In this document: positions 16,764 to 24,850 of the stretch, piece by piece
How positions within the stretch are numbered: the first letter of the stretch is position 1
How the letters are laid out: the number at the start of each line of letters is the position of its first letter
Assembly (NCBI RefSeq): GCF_030817175.1
Contig: NZ_JAUSYY010000001.1
Coordinates: 2,790,001-2,854,000 of the forward strand
Origin: Agromyces ramosus
GTDB lineage: Bacteria; Actinomycetota; Actinomycetes; Actinomycetales; Microbacteriaceae
Length of the DNA stretch: 64,000 bases
Direction of reading: 5' to 3'
Translations under genes and position numbers: made by a program
The notes under the pieces: model-generated
Database searches by the model: none
What the model was told of the DNA's origin: nothing
What the model saw: the letters and a program-made list of their open reading frames with translations, nothing else

Positions 16764-18296
16764 TCAGGGCTCGCGCTCGTAGACCATCACGACGTCCGAC
16801 TCGAGCACCACGCGCTCGGCCAGGCCGAAGCCCTCCTGTCGGAGCGCGGCGACGTCGGCGTCCACGCCGTCGGCGCTCCGCGACACGACGACGACGCGAT
16901 CGACCGCCTCGAGACGATGGCCGACCTCGGCGAGGGGCGCCGTGACATCCCACAATCCGCCGGTCTCGTCGTACGGTCGCACGAGCCCGAGGTCGACGAG
17001 ACCGTCGAACCCGTGCGGATACGCGTGCATCGCGAGACGGGGCCGACGCGACGGGCGGACGCTCTCGTCGAACACGACCCCGTCGCCCGGCCGGGCGCGT
17101 TGGGAGACGACCTCGGCGACCGTCTGCCAGTCGGTGCCGCCGTTCTTCCAGTACGGCGTGCGCTGGTCGAGGTAGACGGGAACCGCGAGGCCCGCGATCG
17201 CGGCGATCGAGACGGCGCGCATCCACCGGCGGGGGAGCGCGGCGAGGGCGATCGCGATCATGATCGCCGCGGCGGGCGCACAGAAGGCCAGGTAGCGCGG
17301 CGTGTACCCGAGCGAGACGGCCGCCGCGACCATGGCCAGCGCAGCGGTCGGCACGACGATCCACGCTCCGCCGAGGAGGAGCAGCTGACGGTTGCCGTGC
17401 CAGGCGTCCTCGCGACGGTGGGCGACGACGGCGACCGACACGACGATGAACGCCCATGCGACGAGCGCGAGCGCCTCGAACATGAACCACTGGTCGATGA
17501 GCACTCCCTTGGCCGTGACGGTGCGATGGGGCCTGCGGAACGCGATCTGGTCGCGCTGCATCACGGCGACCACGCCGATCGGGGCGATGAGGAGCGCGGC
17601 TCCCGCCCAGGCGAGCAGGAACGGACGGATCCGGATGCCACGCAGCCGCCCCGAACGACGCAGCTCGAGGGAGGCGACGACCGCGTGCACCGGGATGAGC
17701 AACGCGACGTACAGGAAGAGGTGGGCGGCGAGCGCGAGCCCGAGCGCGTAGACCCACCACCAGCCCCGGCGCGTCGGGGCGTCGAGCAGTCGCAGCAGGA
17801 GGAGCGTGAGCCAGACGGCCGCGGCGGTCGCGAGCGCCAGCGACCTGGCTTCGGTCGCGAGGAAGGTGGCGCGCGGCAGCACGGCGAACACGGCCGCGGC
17901 GATCACCGCCGTTCCCCGCGTCGACCGCCGGCGCACGAGCAGGTAGAGACCGGCGGATGCCGCGCCGACGGCGATCCCCGACGGGACCCGCACGGCGAAG
18001 GGCGAGGTGCCCGCGAGATCGATCCAGACGTGCAGGAGCGCGTAGTAGAGCCCGTGCACCGCGTCGACCGTGCCGAGCAGCGCCCAGAGGGATGCCCAAT
18101 CCCGGCGAGCCGACATGATGCTCGCGGCCTCGTCACCCCAGAACGACGGGATCCACGACCCGGTGGTGGCGATCACTCCTGATGCGGCGCCGATCACGAC
18201 GGCGACCCGGGCGTCGCTCCACCGGGCGGTCGACGATTCGTCGATGTGGGAGCCGGTGCGTCCGGCTCGGCCGGTCACAACCATCACGCCCATCAT
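16764..18296 (-). CDS. GT39-like polytopic membrane glycosyltransferase
   Basis: A 510-aa integral membrane protein with about ten hydrophobic segments and a soluble C-terminal ~120 residues. Right after the first transmembrane helix it has SFWGDEAASIMSARR. The Asp-Glu pair in the first extracytoplasmic loop is the catalytic signature of GT-C fold enzymes such as protein O-mannosyltransferases (GT39) and ArnT. VHGLYYALLHVWI follows, as in many actinobacterial GT39-like proteins. These use polyprenyl-phosphate sugars to modify cell-envelope polymers or proteins. Acceptor and sugar are unknown. GGGAGG precedes the ATG. It lies between the GH30 and its likely regulator but on the opposite strand and without the operators, so it may not belong to the glycan regulon. 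Confidence 0.75.
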   Translation of the reverse strand: MMGVMVVTGRAGRTGSHIDESSTARWSDARVAVVIGAASGVIATTGSWIPSFWGDEAASIMSARRDWASLWALLGTVDAVHGLYYALLHVWIDLAGTSPFAVRVPSGIAVGAASAGLYLLVRRRSTRGTAVIAAAVFAVLPRATFLATEARSLALATAAAVWLTLLLLRLLDAPTRRGWWWVYALGLALAAHLFLYVALLIPVHAVVASLELRRSGRLRGIRIRPFLLAWAGAALLIAPIGVVAVMQRDQIAFRRPHRTVTAKGVLIDQWFMFEALALVAWAFIVVSVAVVAHRREDAWHGNRQLLLLGGAWIVVPTAALAMVAAAVSLGYTPRYLAFCAPAAAIMIAIALAALPRRWMRAVSIAAIAGLAVPVYLDQRTPYWKNGGTDWQTVAEVVSQRARPGDGVVFDESVRPSRRPRLAMHAYPHGFDGLVDLGLVRPYDETGGLWDVTAPLAEVGHRLEAVDRVVVVSRSADGVDADVAALRQEGFGLAERVVLESDVVMVYEREP

Positions 18297-18372
18297 GCGC
18301 CTCCCGGAGGGGATTCGCGAGCATGGCGTTCGTGACGCTCACGGCACTCGAGGTGTCATGCCTCGCGCGCGT

Positions 18373-19413
18373 TCAGCGGGGCGGACGCCCCGTGCTGTCG
18401 CGCACGACGAGTTCGGTGTCGACGAGCGTGGTGCCCCGCGGTTCGCCGCCCTCCACCTCGTGCACGAGCGCCTCGACCGAACGTGATCCGACCTCGCCGA
18501 AGAATTGCCGCACCGTGGTGAGCGGCGGCCAGAAGCTCCGCGACTCCTCCATGTCGTCGAAGCCGACGACGCTGACCTCGCCGGGCACGGCGCGACCTGA
18601 TTCGTGGAGGGCGCGCAGCACGCCGAGCGCCATCTGGTCGTTCGCGGCGAAGATCGCGGTGACCTCAGGGTTGCGAGCCAGCTCCAGCCCGAGCTCGTGC
18701 CCGGACTCGCTCGACCAGTCGCCGACGAGCACGGGCGGCACGTCGGCGCCATGGGTGCGGAGGGTGGCCTCCCACGAGGCGCGCCGGCCCGCGGCGGAGT
18801 AGGAGCGCTCGGGCCCCGCGACGTGCCACACCGTGCGGTGACCGAGGCCGAGCAGATGCTCGGTCGCCAGCCTCGCGCCGTGCGCCTGGTCGGTGTCGAC
18901 GACGGGGTAGCGGTCGCTCGCCGTCGAGTCGATCACCACGACGGGCAGCCCTGCGGGCAGCTCGACGTCGCTCTCATCGAGCAGGTGCGCCTCGACGACG
19001 ATGATGACGCCGTCGACGGCCTCCTCGCTGAGCCGATCGAAGGCGACCGAGACCTCGCCCAGCGTCGGATGCGGCACCGGGATGAGGGTGATCGAGTAGC
19101 CGGCATCCGTTGCAGCGCTCGCGATCGCGTCGAGGGTTCGCATGTTGCCGAAGCTGGAGAGGGTGAACATGATCACGCCGATGCTGTGGAAGCGGCCGCT
19201 GCGGAGGGCGCGCGCGGCGCTGTTCGGCCGGTAGCCGAGCTTGCGCATGGCGGCGAGCACGCGCTCGCGGGTCTCGGAATCGACGTTCTCGCGCCCGTTC
19301 GAGACGCGCGAGACCGTCTGGCCCGACACGTTGGCCTCTCGCGCGACATCCGCCATCGATGGTCCGCGGCGGCGGCCGTTCGCGGGCTCAGCCGTGTTCG
19401 TGACGGTGGTCAT
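18373..19413 (-). CDS. LacI/GalR-family regulator (TGTTGACGTCAACA regulon)
   Basis: A 346-aa LacI-family regulator with a ~17-residue N-terminal tail before the helix-turn-helix (MADVAREANVSGQTVSRVSN, residues 20-39), the hinge LGYRPNSAARALRSGR and an effector domain ending VSVVGFDDMEESRSFWPPLTTVRQ. The recognition helix starts GQTVSRV, a sequence often found in actinobacterial galactoside and arabinogalactan regulators. It diverges from a sugar ABC operon, with two mirror-image operators between them. The same core occurs twice before the GH30 gene, so it should control GH30, the 19.5-24.6 kb transporter and GH35, and itself. The inducer is probably a galacto-oligosaccharide (inference). Confidence 0.88.
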   Translation of the reverse strand: MTTVTNTAEPANGRRRGPSMADVAREANVSGQTVSRVSNGRENVDSETRERVLAAMRKLGYRPNSAARALRSGRFHSIGVIMFTLSSFGNMRTLDAIASAATDAGYSITLIPVPHPTLGEVSVAFDRLSEEAVDGVIIVVEAHLLDESDVELPAGLPVVVIDSTASDRYPVVDTDQAHGARLATEHLLGLGHRTVWHVAGPERSYSAAGRRASWEATLRTHGADVPPVLVGDWSSESGHELGLELARNPEVTAIFAANDQMALGVLRALHESGRAVPGEVSVVGFDDMEESRSFWPPLTTVRQFFGEVGSRSVEALVHEVEGGEPRGTTLVDTELVVRDSTGRPPR

Positions 19414-19446
19414 CGCTACTCCTTTGTCGACTCATGCAACAGTGGC

Positions 19447-19501
19447 GCATGTTCACGTCAACATGCTACGGTAGCGACACTGCATGTTGACGTGAACATG
19501 C
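19447..19501. promoter_or_regulatory. Mirror-image operator pair in the divergent LacI/ABC promoter
   Basis: GCATGTTCACGTCAACATGC (19447-19466) and GCATGTTGACGTGAACATGC (19482-19501) are exact reverse complements of each other, so the region is a large inverted repeat with a 15-bp centre. Each site is the TGTTGACGTCAACA core with one symmetric-position change. TTCACG (19452-19457) and GACACT (19475-19480), 17 bp apart, are a possible promoter for the ABC operon with the operators overlapping both ends. Confidence 0.75.
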
Positions 19502-19519
19502 CCCGAAATGGAAGCTTCG

Positions 19520-20461
19520 ATGACAACGACGTCCCTGATCACCCCAGCGAGCGAGGCCACCGCGCCGCCGAGCACGCTGCGCATCCGGTCGCGCGGGCGC
19601 AGCGAATGGAAGGGCCTGGCGTTCGTCGCACCCTTCCTCATCGTGTTCGTGCTGGTGTTCATCGCACCGGTCGTGTACTCGCTCTACCTCAGCCTCTTCC
19701 GCGAGCAGCTCATCGGCGGCAACGCGTTCGTCGGGCTCGAGAACTACGTGGAGATCTTCCGCGACGCCCAGTTCTGGGAGGGCTTCGTGCGGGTCACGCT
19801 GTTCCTCCTCGTGCAGGTGCCGATCATGCTCGTGCTCGCACTCGTCGCGGCCCTCGCCATCGACAGTGCGCGCCTGCACGCGTCGGGATTCTTCCGCATC
19901 GTGATCTTCCTGCCCTACGCGGTACCGGCGGTCGTGGCCGTGCTCATGTGGGGCTTCATCTACGGCGACAACTTCGGCCTCGCCGCGAACCTCAACGACT
20001 GGCTCGGCTCCGAGGTCATCACCCCGTTCGCCCGCGACTGGATCCTCGTGTCGATCGGCAACATCGTCACCTGGGAGTTCGTCGGCTACAACATGCTCAT
20101 CTTCTACTCGGCGCTCCGCACGATTCCGGGTGACCTCTACGAGGCGGCAGAACTCGACGGGGCCGGGCCGATGCGCGTCATCACGGGCATCAAGCTGCCC
20201 GCGCTGCGCGGCGCGATCGTCATCGCGACGATCTTCTCTATCATCGGCAGCTTCCAGCTCTTCAACGAGCCGAACATCCTGCGCACGCTCGCACCGAACA
20301 TCATCACCACCTTCTTCACGCCGAACATGTACGCCTACAACCTCTCGTTCGCCGGCCAGCAGTACAACGCGTCGGCCACCGTCGCGATCGTCATGGGCGT
20401 GATCACCGCGGTCATCGCCTACGTCGTGCAACTGCGCGGCGCACGGAAGGAGGAGCGATGA
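19520..20461 (+). CDS. Sugar ABC transporter permease 1 (MalF-type)
   Basis: A 313-aa permease with six hydrophobic helices and the EAA loop LYEAAELDGAGPMRVITGIK near residues 210-229. It imports the ligand of the binding protein encoded two genes downstream. ATG codons at 19508 and 19520 are both in frame. The second is preferred because GGAAG at 19510-19514 is correctly spaced for it and would lie inside the longer gene. The operator ends at 19501, only 18 bp away. It overlaps the next permease by four bases. In this operon the permeases precede the binding protein, the reverse of the 7.5 kb operon. Confidence 0.88.
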   Translation: MTTTSLITPASEATAPPSTLRIRSRGRSEWKGLAFVAPFLIVFVLVFIAPVVYSLYLSLFREQLIGGNAFVGLENYVEIFRDAQFWEGFVRVTLFLLVQVPIMLVLALVAALAIDSARLHASGFFRIVIFLPYAVPAVVAVLMWGFIYGDNFGLAANLNDWLGSEVITPFARDWILVSIGNIVTWEFVGYNMLIFYSALRTIPGDLYEAAELDGAGPMRVITGIKLPALRGAIVIATIFSIIGSFQLFNEPNILRTLAPNIITTFFTPNMYAYNLSFAGQQYNASATVAIVMGVITAVIAYVVQLRGARKEER

Positions 20462-21354
20462 CCACCACCAGCCTCCGCAGCATCCGGAGCCGTCCGCGCT
20501 TCTCGCCGCTCCGCCCCCGCAAGTCGGTCGCGTTCACGCTGCTGATGGGCATCTTCGTGCTCTACAGCCTCGTTCCCCTCGCCTGGCTCGTGATCAACGC
20601 CACGAAGACGCAGAGTGGGCTCTTCTCGAGTTTCGGCCTCTGGTTCGACGACGACTTCGTGCTCTTCCAGAACATCTGGGAGACGCTCACCTACCGCGAC
20701 GGAATCTTCCTGCGCTGGTTCGGCAACACGCTGTTCTACGTGGTGCTCGGCGCCGGCGGGGCGACACTGCTCGCCACGCTCGCCGGCTACGGCCTCGCGA
20801 AGTTCCGCTTCGTCGGCCGGAAGGCCGTCTTCGCCGTCGTGCTCGGCGCAATCGCCGTGCCGGGAACCGCGCTCGCCGTGCCCACGTTCCTGATGTTCAG
20901 CCAGCTCGGGCTCACGAACACCCCGTGGGCGATCATCATCCCCTCATTGATCAGCCCGTTCGGCCTCTACCTCATCTGGGTGTACGCCGTCGACTCGGTG
21001 CCGACCGAACTGCTCGAGGCGGCGCGCATGGACGGGGCGGGGGAGTTCCGCACCTTCTTCACGATCTCGATCCGCCTGCTCTCGCCCGGCATCGTCACGG
21101 TGCTGCTCTTCACCGTGGTGGCGACCTGGAACAACTACTTCCTGCCCCTCATCATGCTGAGCGACCCCACGTGGTATCCGCTCACGGTGGGCCTGAACCA
21201 GTGGAACGCCCAGGCCACCGGGGTCGCTGCTCAGCCGATCTACAACCTGGTGATCACGGGGTCGCTCCTCACGATCATCCCCATCGTCGTCGCGTTCCTC
21301 GGACTCCAGCGGTTCTGGCAGTCGGGACTCAGCGCCGGAAGCGTCAAGCAGTGA
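20458..21354 (+). CDS. Sugar ABC transporter permease 2 (MalG-type)
   Basis: A 298-aa six-helix permease, partner of the preceding protein. Markers are LYSLVPLAWLVINATKTQ in the first helix and LLEAARMDGAGEFRTFFTIS, the EAA loop. Its start codon overlaps the previous stop (ATGA), with GGAGGA upstream. It ends SAGSVKQ, close to the GAVKD end of the other MalG-type protein in this window. No ATPase gene accompanies the pair. Confidence 0.9.
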   Translation: MTTTSLRSIRSRPRFSPLRPRKSVAFTLLMGIFVLYSLVPLAWLVINATKTQSGLFSSFGLWFDDDFVLFQNIWETLTYRDGIFLRWFGNTLFYVVLGAGGATLLATLAGYGLAKFRFVGRKAVFAVVLGAIAVPGTALAVPTFLMFSQLGLTNTPWAIIIPSLISPFGLYLIWVYAVDSVPTELLEAARMDGAGEFRTFFTISIRLLSPGIVTVLLFTVVATWNNYFLPLIMLSDPTWYPLTVGLNQWNAQATGVAAQPIYNLVITGSLLTIIPIVVAFLGLQRFWQSGLSAGSVKQ

Positions 21355-21449
21355 CCGAGCGGCACCGCATGTCGAACCCCACCCACCCGCTCGACCGGAG
21401 CGTCCTGCCCCGGATCACATGGCACAACGAAGTGAAGGGAATCACCCCC

Positions 21450-22787
21450 ATGACCATCGCCCGTACCGCCCTCCGGCGGACCCTGACGGTCACCGCGACC
21501 GCGATGCTCGCGGTCGGCGCGCTCGCCGCCTGCTCGACCGGAGGCGGCAGCACCGCCGCCGCTGAGACCGACCTCGACGCCGCACTCGAGGCCGGCGGCA
21601 AGCTCACCTACTGGAGCTGGACCCCGAGCGCCGAGGCCCAGGTCGCCGCGTTCGAGGAGGCGTACCCGAACGTCGACGTCGAGCTCGTGAACGCCGGCAC
21701 CAACACCGAGGAGTACACGAAGCTGCAGAACGCGATCAAGGCGGGCTCCGGTGCACCGGATGTCGTGCAGATCGAGTACTACGCGATCCCGCAGTTCGCC
21801 CTCTCCGACGCCCTCGTCGACCTCGGCGAGTACGGCCTCGACGAGCTGGAAGACCAGTTCAGCGCCTCCACCTGGGGCAGCGTGAACATCGATGGCAAGC
21901 TCGTCGGCCTGCCCCAGGACTCGGGTCCCATGGCCCTGTTCTACAACAAGAGCGTCTTCGACCAGTTCGGCATCGCCGTGCCGACGACCTGGGACGAGTA
22001 CGTCGAGGCCGCGCGTCAGCTGCACGCTGCCGACCCGACGAAGTTCATCACCTCCGATACCGGTGACGCGGGCTTCGCGACGAGTATGATCTGGCAGGCC
22101 GGCGGCCGCCCGTTCGCCATCGACGGCACCGACATCACCGTCGACCTCGCCGACGAGGGCACCCAGAAGTGGACCGGCGTCTGGAACCAGCTCATCGAGG
22201 AGGACCTCGTCGCCACGACCCCCGGATGGACCGACGAGTGGTTCAAGGGCCTCGCCGACGGGTCGATCGCGACGCTCCCGATCGGCGCCTGGATGCCGGG
22301 CGTGCTGGAGTCGAGCGTGGCCGACGCCGCCGGTGACTGGCGTGTCGCCCCGCTGCCGACCTATGACGGCACCCCGGTGACCGCCGAGAACGGCGGCGGC
22401 GGACAGTCCGTCACCACGCAGAGCAAGAACCCGGCGCTCGCCGCCGCGTTCCTGCGCTGGCTGAACAGCGACCCCGCGTCGATCGAGGTCTTCCTCGAGA
22501 GCGGCGGCTTCCCGTCGACGACCGCCCAGCTCGAGGACCCCGACTTCACCGGCTTCGAGTCGGAGTACTTCGGCGGCCAGAAGATCAACGAGGTGCTCAC
22601 GCAGGCCTCGAAGGATGTCGCGACGGGCTGGTCGTACCTGCCCTACCAGGTGTTCGCGAACAGCATCTTCGGCGACACCGTCGGCCAGTCGTACGCGAAC
22701 AAGGCCGACCTGAACGCCGGCCTCGCCGAGTGGCAGAGCCAGCTCGTCGAATACGGCAACGAGCAGGGCTTCTCGGTCAGCGAGTAG
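21450..22787 (+). CDS. Sugar ABC transporter substrate-binding lipoprotein
   Basis: A 445-aa family 1 extracellular binding protein. The signal peptide ends in lipobox LAAC (Cys28). The mature start GGKLTYWSWTPSAEAQVAAF is the classic first strand of CUT1 binding proteins, and LVGLPQDSGPMALFYNKSVF is the domain-crossing segment. Aromatic residues cluster in the second lobe (TTPGWTDEWFKG), as expected for sugar stacking. GAAGGGA precedes the ATG at 21450. An in-frame ATG at 21369 would give a 27-residue leader that does not fit a lipoprotein. A strong hairpin follows the gene. The ligand is probably a galacto-oligosaccharide, because a GH35 beta-galactosidase is the next gene. Confidence 0.9.
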   Translation: MTIARTALRRTLTVTATAMLAVGALAACSTGGGSTAAAETDLDAALEAGGKLTYWSWTPSAEAQVAAFEEAYPNVDVELVNAGTNTEEYTKLQNAIKAGSGAPDVVQIEYYAIPQFALSDALVDLGEYGLDELEDQFSASTWGSVNIDGKLVGLPQDSGPMALFYNKSVFDQFGIAVPTTWDEYVEAARQLHAADPTKFITSDTGDAGFATSMIWQAGGRPFAIDGTDITVDLADEGTQKWTGVWNQLIEEDLVATTPGWTDEWFKGLADGSIATLPIGAWMPGVLESSVADAAGDWRVAPLPTYDGTPVTAENGGGGQSVTTQSKNPALAAAFLRWLNSDPASIEVFLESGGFPSTTAQLEDPDFTGFESEYFGGQKINEVLTQASKDVATGWSYLPYQVFANSIFGDTVGQSYANKADLNAGLAEWQSQLVEYGNEQGFSVSE

Positions 22788-22798
22788 CACCGGTCCAC

Positions 22799-22834
22799 GA
22801 CGAGGCCGGCCGGCTGTGCCCGGCCGGCCTCGTC
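22799..22834 (+). terminator. Strong intercistronic hairpin between binding protein and GH35 genes
   Basis: GACGAGGCCGGCCGG (22799-22813) and CCGGCCGGCCTCGTC (22820-22834) form a perfect 15-bp stem with a 6-nt CTGTGC loop. It sits between the binding-protein stop and the GH35 start, inside the operon. There is no T-run. It likely acts as a partial terminator or RNA stabiliser that makes the binding protein more abundant than GH35, as known for malE-type operons. Confidence 0.7.
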
Positions 22835-22861
22835 ACTGCCCAGTCCCACCACCCAGAACGG

Positions 22862-24646
22862 ATGCACGTGACCGCCAACTCCCGCTTCGCCATCGGCGCG
22901 ACCGACTTCGAGCTCGACGGACGGCCGTACCGCATCCTCGCCGGAGCGCTGCACTACTTCCGCGTTCACCCCGACCTCTGGGCCGACCGCATCCACAAGG
23001 CGCGGCTGATGGGGCTCAACACGATCGAGACCTACGTCCCGTGGAACGCGCACGAGCGTCACCGCGGTGAGTGGCGCGCCGACGGCGCCCTCGACCTCGG
23101 CCGGTTCCTCGACCTCGTTGCGGCTGAGGGCATGACGGCGGTCGTGCGGCCCGGACCCTACATCTGCGCGGAGTGGGACAACGGCGGGCTTCCCGCCTGG
23201 CTGTTCCGGGACCCCGAGGTGGGCATCCGGCGCGCGGAACCGCACTACCTGCAAGCGGTCACCGACTATCTCCGTCACGTGTACGAGATCGTCGCGCCCC
23301 GTCAGCTAGACGTCGGCGGTCCGGTCATCCTCGTGCAGATCGAGAACGAGTACGGCGCCTACGGCGCCGAGAAGGCCTACCTCGCCGAGCTCGTGCGCGT
23401 CACCCGTGAAGCTGGCATCACCGTACCCCTCACGACGATCGACCAGCCGACGCCGCAGATGCTCGCCGACGGCAGCCTGCCCGGCCTGCACCTCACGGGC
23501 TCCTTCGGTTCCCGCACGGCCGAGCGCCTTGCCACCCTGCGCGAGTTCCAGCCCACGGGGCCGCTCATGTGCATGGAGTTCTGGTGCGGCTGGTTCGACG
23601 ACTGGGGATCGCACCATCACACGACGGATGCCGCGGCATCCGCTGCGGAGCTCGACACGCTGCTCGCCGCAGGCGGCTCCGTGAACGTGTACATGTTCCA
23701 CGGCGGCACCAACTTCGGGCTCACGAGCGGCGCCAACGACAAGGGCCGGTACGCGCCCATCACGACGAGCTACGACTACGACGCGCCACTCGACGAGGCG
23801 GGGCATCCGACGGCCAAGTACTGGGCGTTCCGCGAGGTCATCTCGCGCTACGCCGAGGTACCCGACGAGAGGCCGGGCGGTGCATCGCCCGCTCCCGAGC
23901 TCACCGTGCCGCTGCGGCCGGTCGTGTCACTGCTCGGCGCCGCCGCGCAGCTCGGCGATGCGCGGGCCGTCGACAGGATGCCCGCATTCGACGAGCTCGG
24001 CCACTACCGGGGTGTCGTGGTCTTCACCACGACGATCGAGCGTGGCGGACCCGCCACGCTCGCGATCGGCGACGAGGTGCGCGACCGCGCGTGGATCCTC
24101 ATCGATGGAACTCCCGTCGGCGTGCTCGCCCGTGATGCGCACGAACGGGCCATCACGCTGCCCGACGCGCGTGGCGAACTGGCCATCGTGGTCGAAGATC
24201 AGGGTCGGGTCGACTACGGCACCCGCATCGGAGAGCACAAGGGACTCATCGGCGGGGTCACCCTCGACGGCGTCGAGCTGGCCGGCTGGACCGCGCGGCC
24301 GCTCGACCTCGAGCGCGTGCCTGCCGTCGTCGCGAGCGCTGCCGCCGACGCCGACGTCGATGCGCTGCCGGTGCCCGCCGGCCCGTTCCTCGCGACGGCT
24401 GCGCTCGAGCTCGATGCCCCGGCCGATCTCTTCCTCGACACGCTGCACTGGGGCAAGGGTCTCGTGTGGGTGAACGGATTCCTGCTCGGGCGCTACTGGC
24501 GTCGCGGCCCGCAGCGCACGATGTTCGTGCCGTCGCCCGTCACGCGCGCTGGGCGCAACGAGGTCGTGGTGCTCGAGTTCGAGGCGATGGCGAAGTCCGA
24601 GATCCGGCTCGTCGCCTCGCCCGAGCTCGGTCACACGGAGATCTGA
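22862..24646 (+). CDS. GH35 beta-galactosidase
   Basis: A 594-aa cytoplasmic beta-galactosidase, the usual length of bacterial GH35. The catalytic barrel fills ~1-330: RILAGALHYFRVHPDLW, ETYVPWNAHE, RPGPYICAEWDNGGLPAWL, acid/base Glu163 in QIENEYGAY and nucleophile Glu239 in MEFWCGWFDDWG. Two beta-sandwich domains follow, ending GLVWVNGFLLGRYWRRGPQR. The enzyme removes terminal beta-linked galactose with retention. As last gene of the second sugar operon it would cut imported galacto-oligosaccharides released by the extracellular GH30. The ATG at 22862 is chosen because the family begins two or three residues before the first strand. A GTG at 22868 is possible. Confidence 0.92.
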   Translation: MHVTANSRFAIGATDFELDGRPYRILAGALHYFRVHPDLWADRIHKARLMGLNTIETYVPWNAHERHRGEWRADGALDLGRFLDLVAAEGMTAVVRPGPYICAEWDNGGLPAWLFRDPEVGIRRAEPHYLQAVTDYLRHVYEIVAPRQLDVGGPVILVQIENEYGAYGAEKAYLAELVRVTREAGITVPLTTIDQPTPQMLADGSLPGLHLTGSFGSRTAERLATLREFQPTGPLMCMEFWCGWFDDWGSHHHTTDAAASAAELDTLLAAGGSVNVYMFHGGTNFGLTSGANDKGRYAPITTSYDYDAPLDEAGHPTAKYWAFREVISRYAEVPDERPGGASPAPELTVPLRPVVSLLGAAAQLGDARAVDRMPAFDELGHYRGVVVFTTTIERGGPATLAIGDEVRDRAWILIDGTPVGVLARDAHERAITLPDARGELAIVVEDQGRVDYGTRIGEHKGLIGGVTLDGVELAGWTARPLDLERVPAVVASAAADADVDALPVPAGPFLATAALELDAPADLFLDTLHWGKGLVWVNGFLLGRYWRRGPQRTMFVPSPVTRAGRNEVVVLEFEAMAKSEIRLVASPELGHTEI

Positions 24647-24673
24647 GCTCGCCGCGCCGGATCGGGGAAGCGT

Positions 24674-24718
24674 GAGAGCGCGCTCTCGAGAAAGCGGTTT
24701 CCAGAAAGCGCTTTCTGG
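24674..24718. promoter_or_regulatory. Third operator class upstream of CE15
   Basis: CCAGAAAGCGCTTTCTGG (24701-24718) is an 18-bp perfect palindrome and GAGAGCGCGCTCTC (24674-24687) a 14-bp one. Between them GAAAGCGGTTTC (24690-24701) is an imperfect related half-site pair. The AAAGCGCTTT core is a common LacI/GalR target but differs from both other operators in this window, and no regulator gene adjoins it. The cognate LacI protein should be encoded elsewhere. Confidence 0.7.
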
Positions 24719-24850
24719 AGTATCTTTCGTCTCGAAGGCGCCGCGCCACCTCGGCGGGCCGCGACTGATCGGCGCCGATGTGCGGGAGCACGTCGGCGTC
24801 GACGCCGGCTCATCGATGCGCCGAGTGCGCCCATCGAACGGGAGGAACCA

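Noticed and set aside
16917..18182. 421-aa plus-strand open frame opposite the GT39-like gene
   Set aside because: Charged low-complexity product (Glu/Arg/Asp); the minus-strand frame has transmembrane helices and the DE motif.
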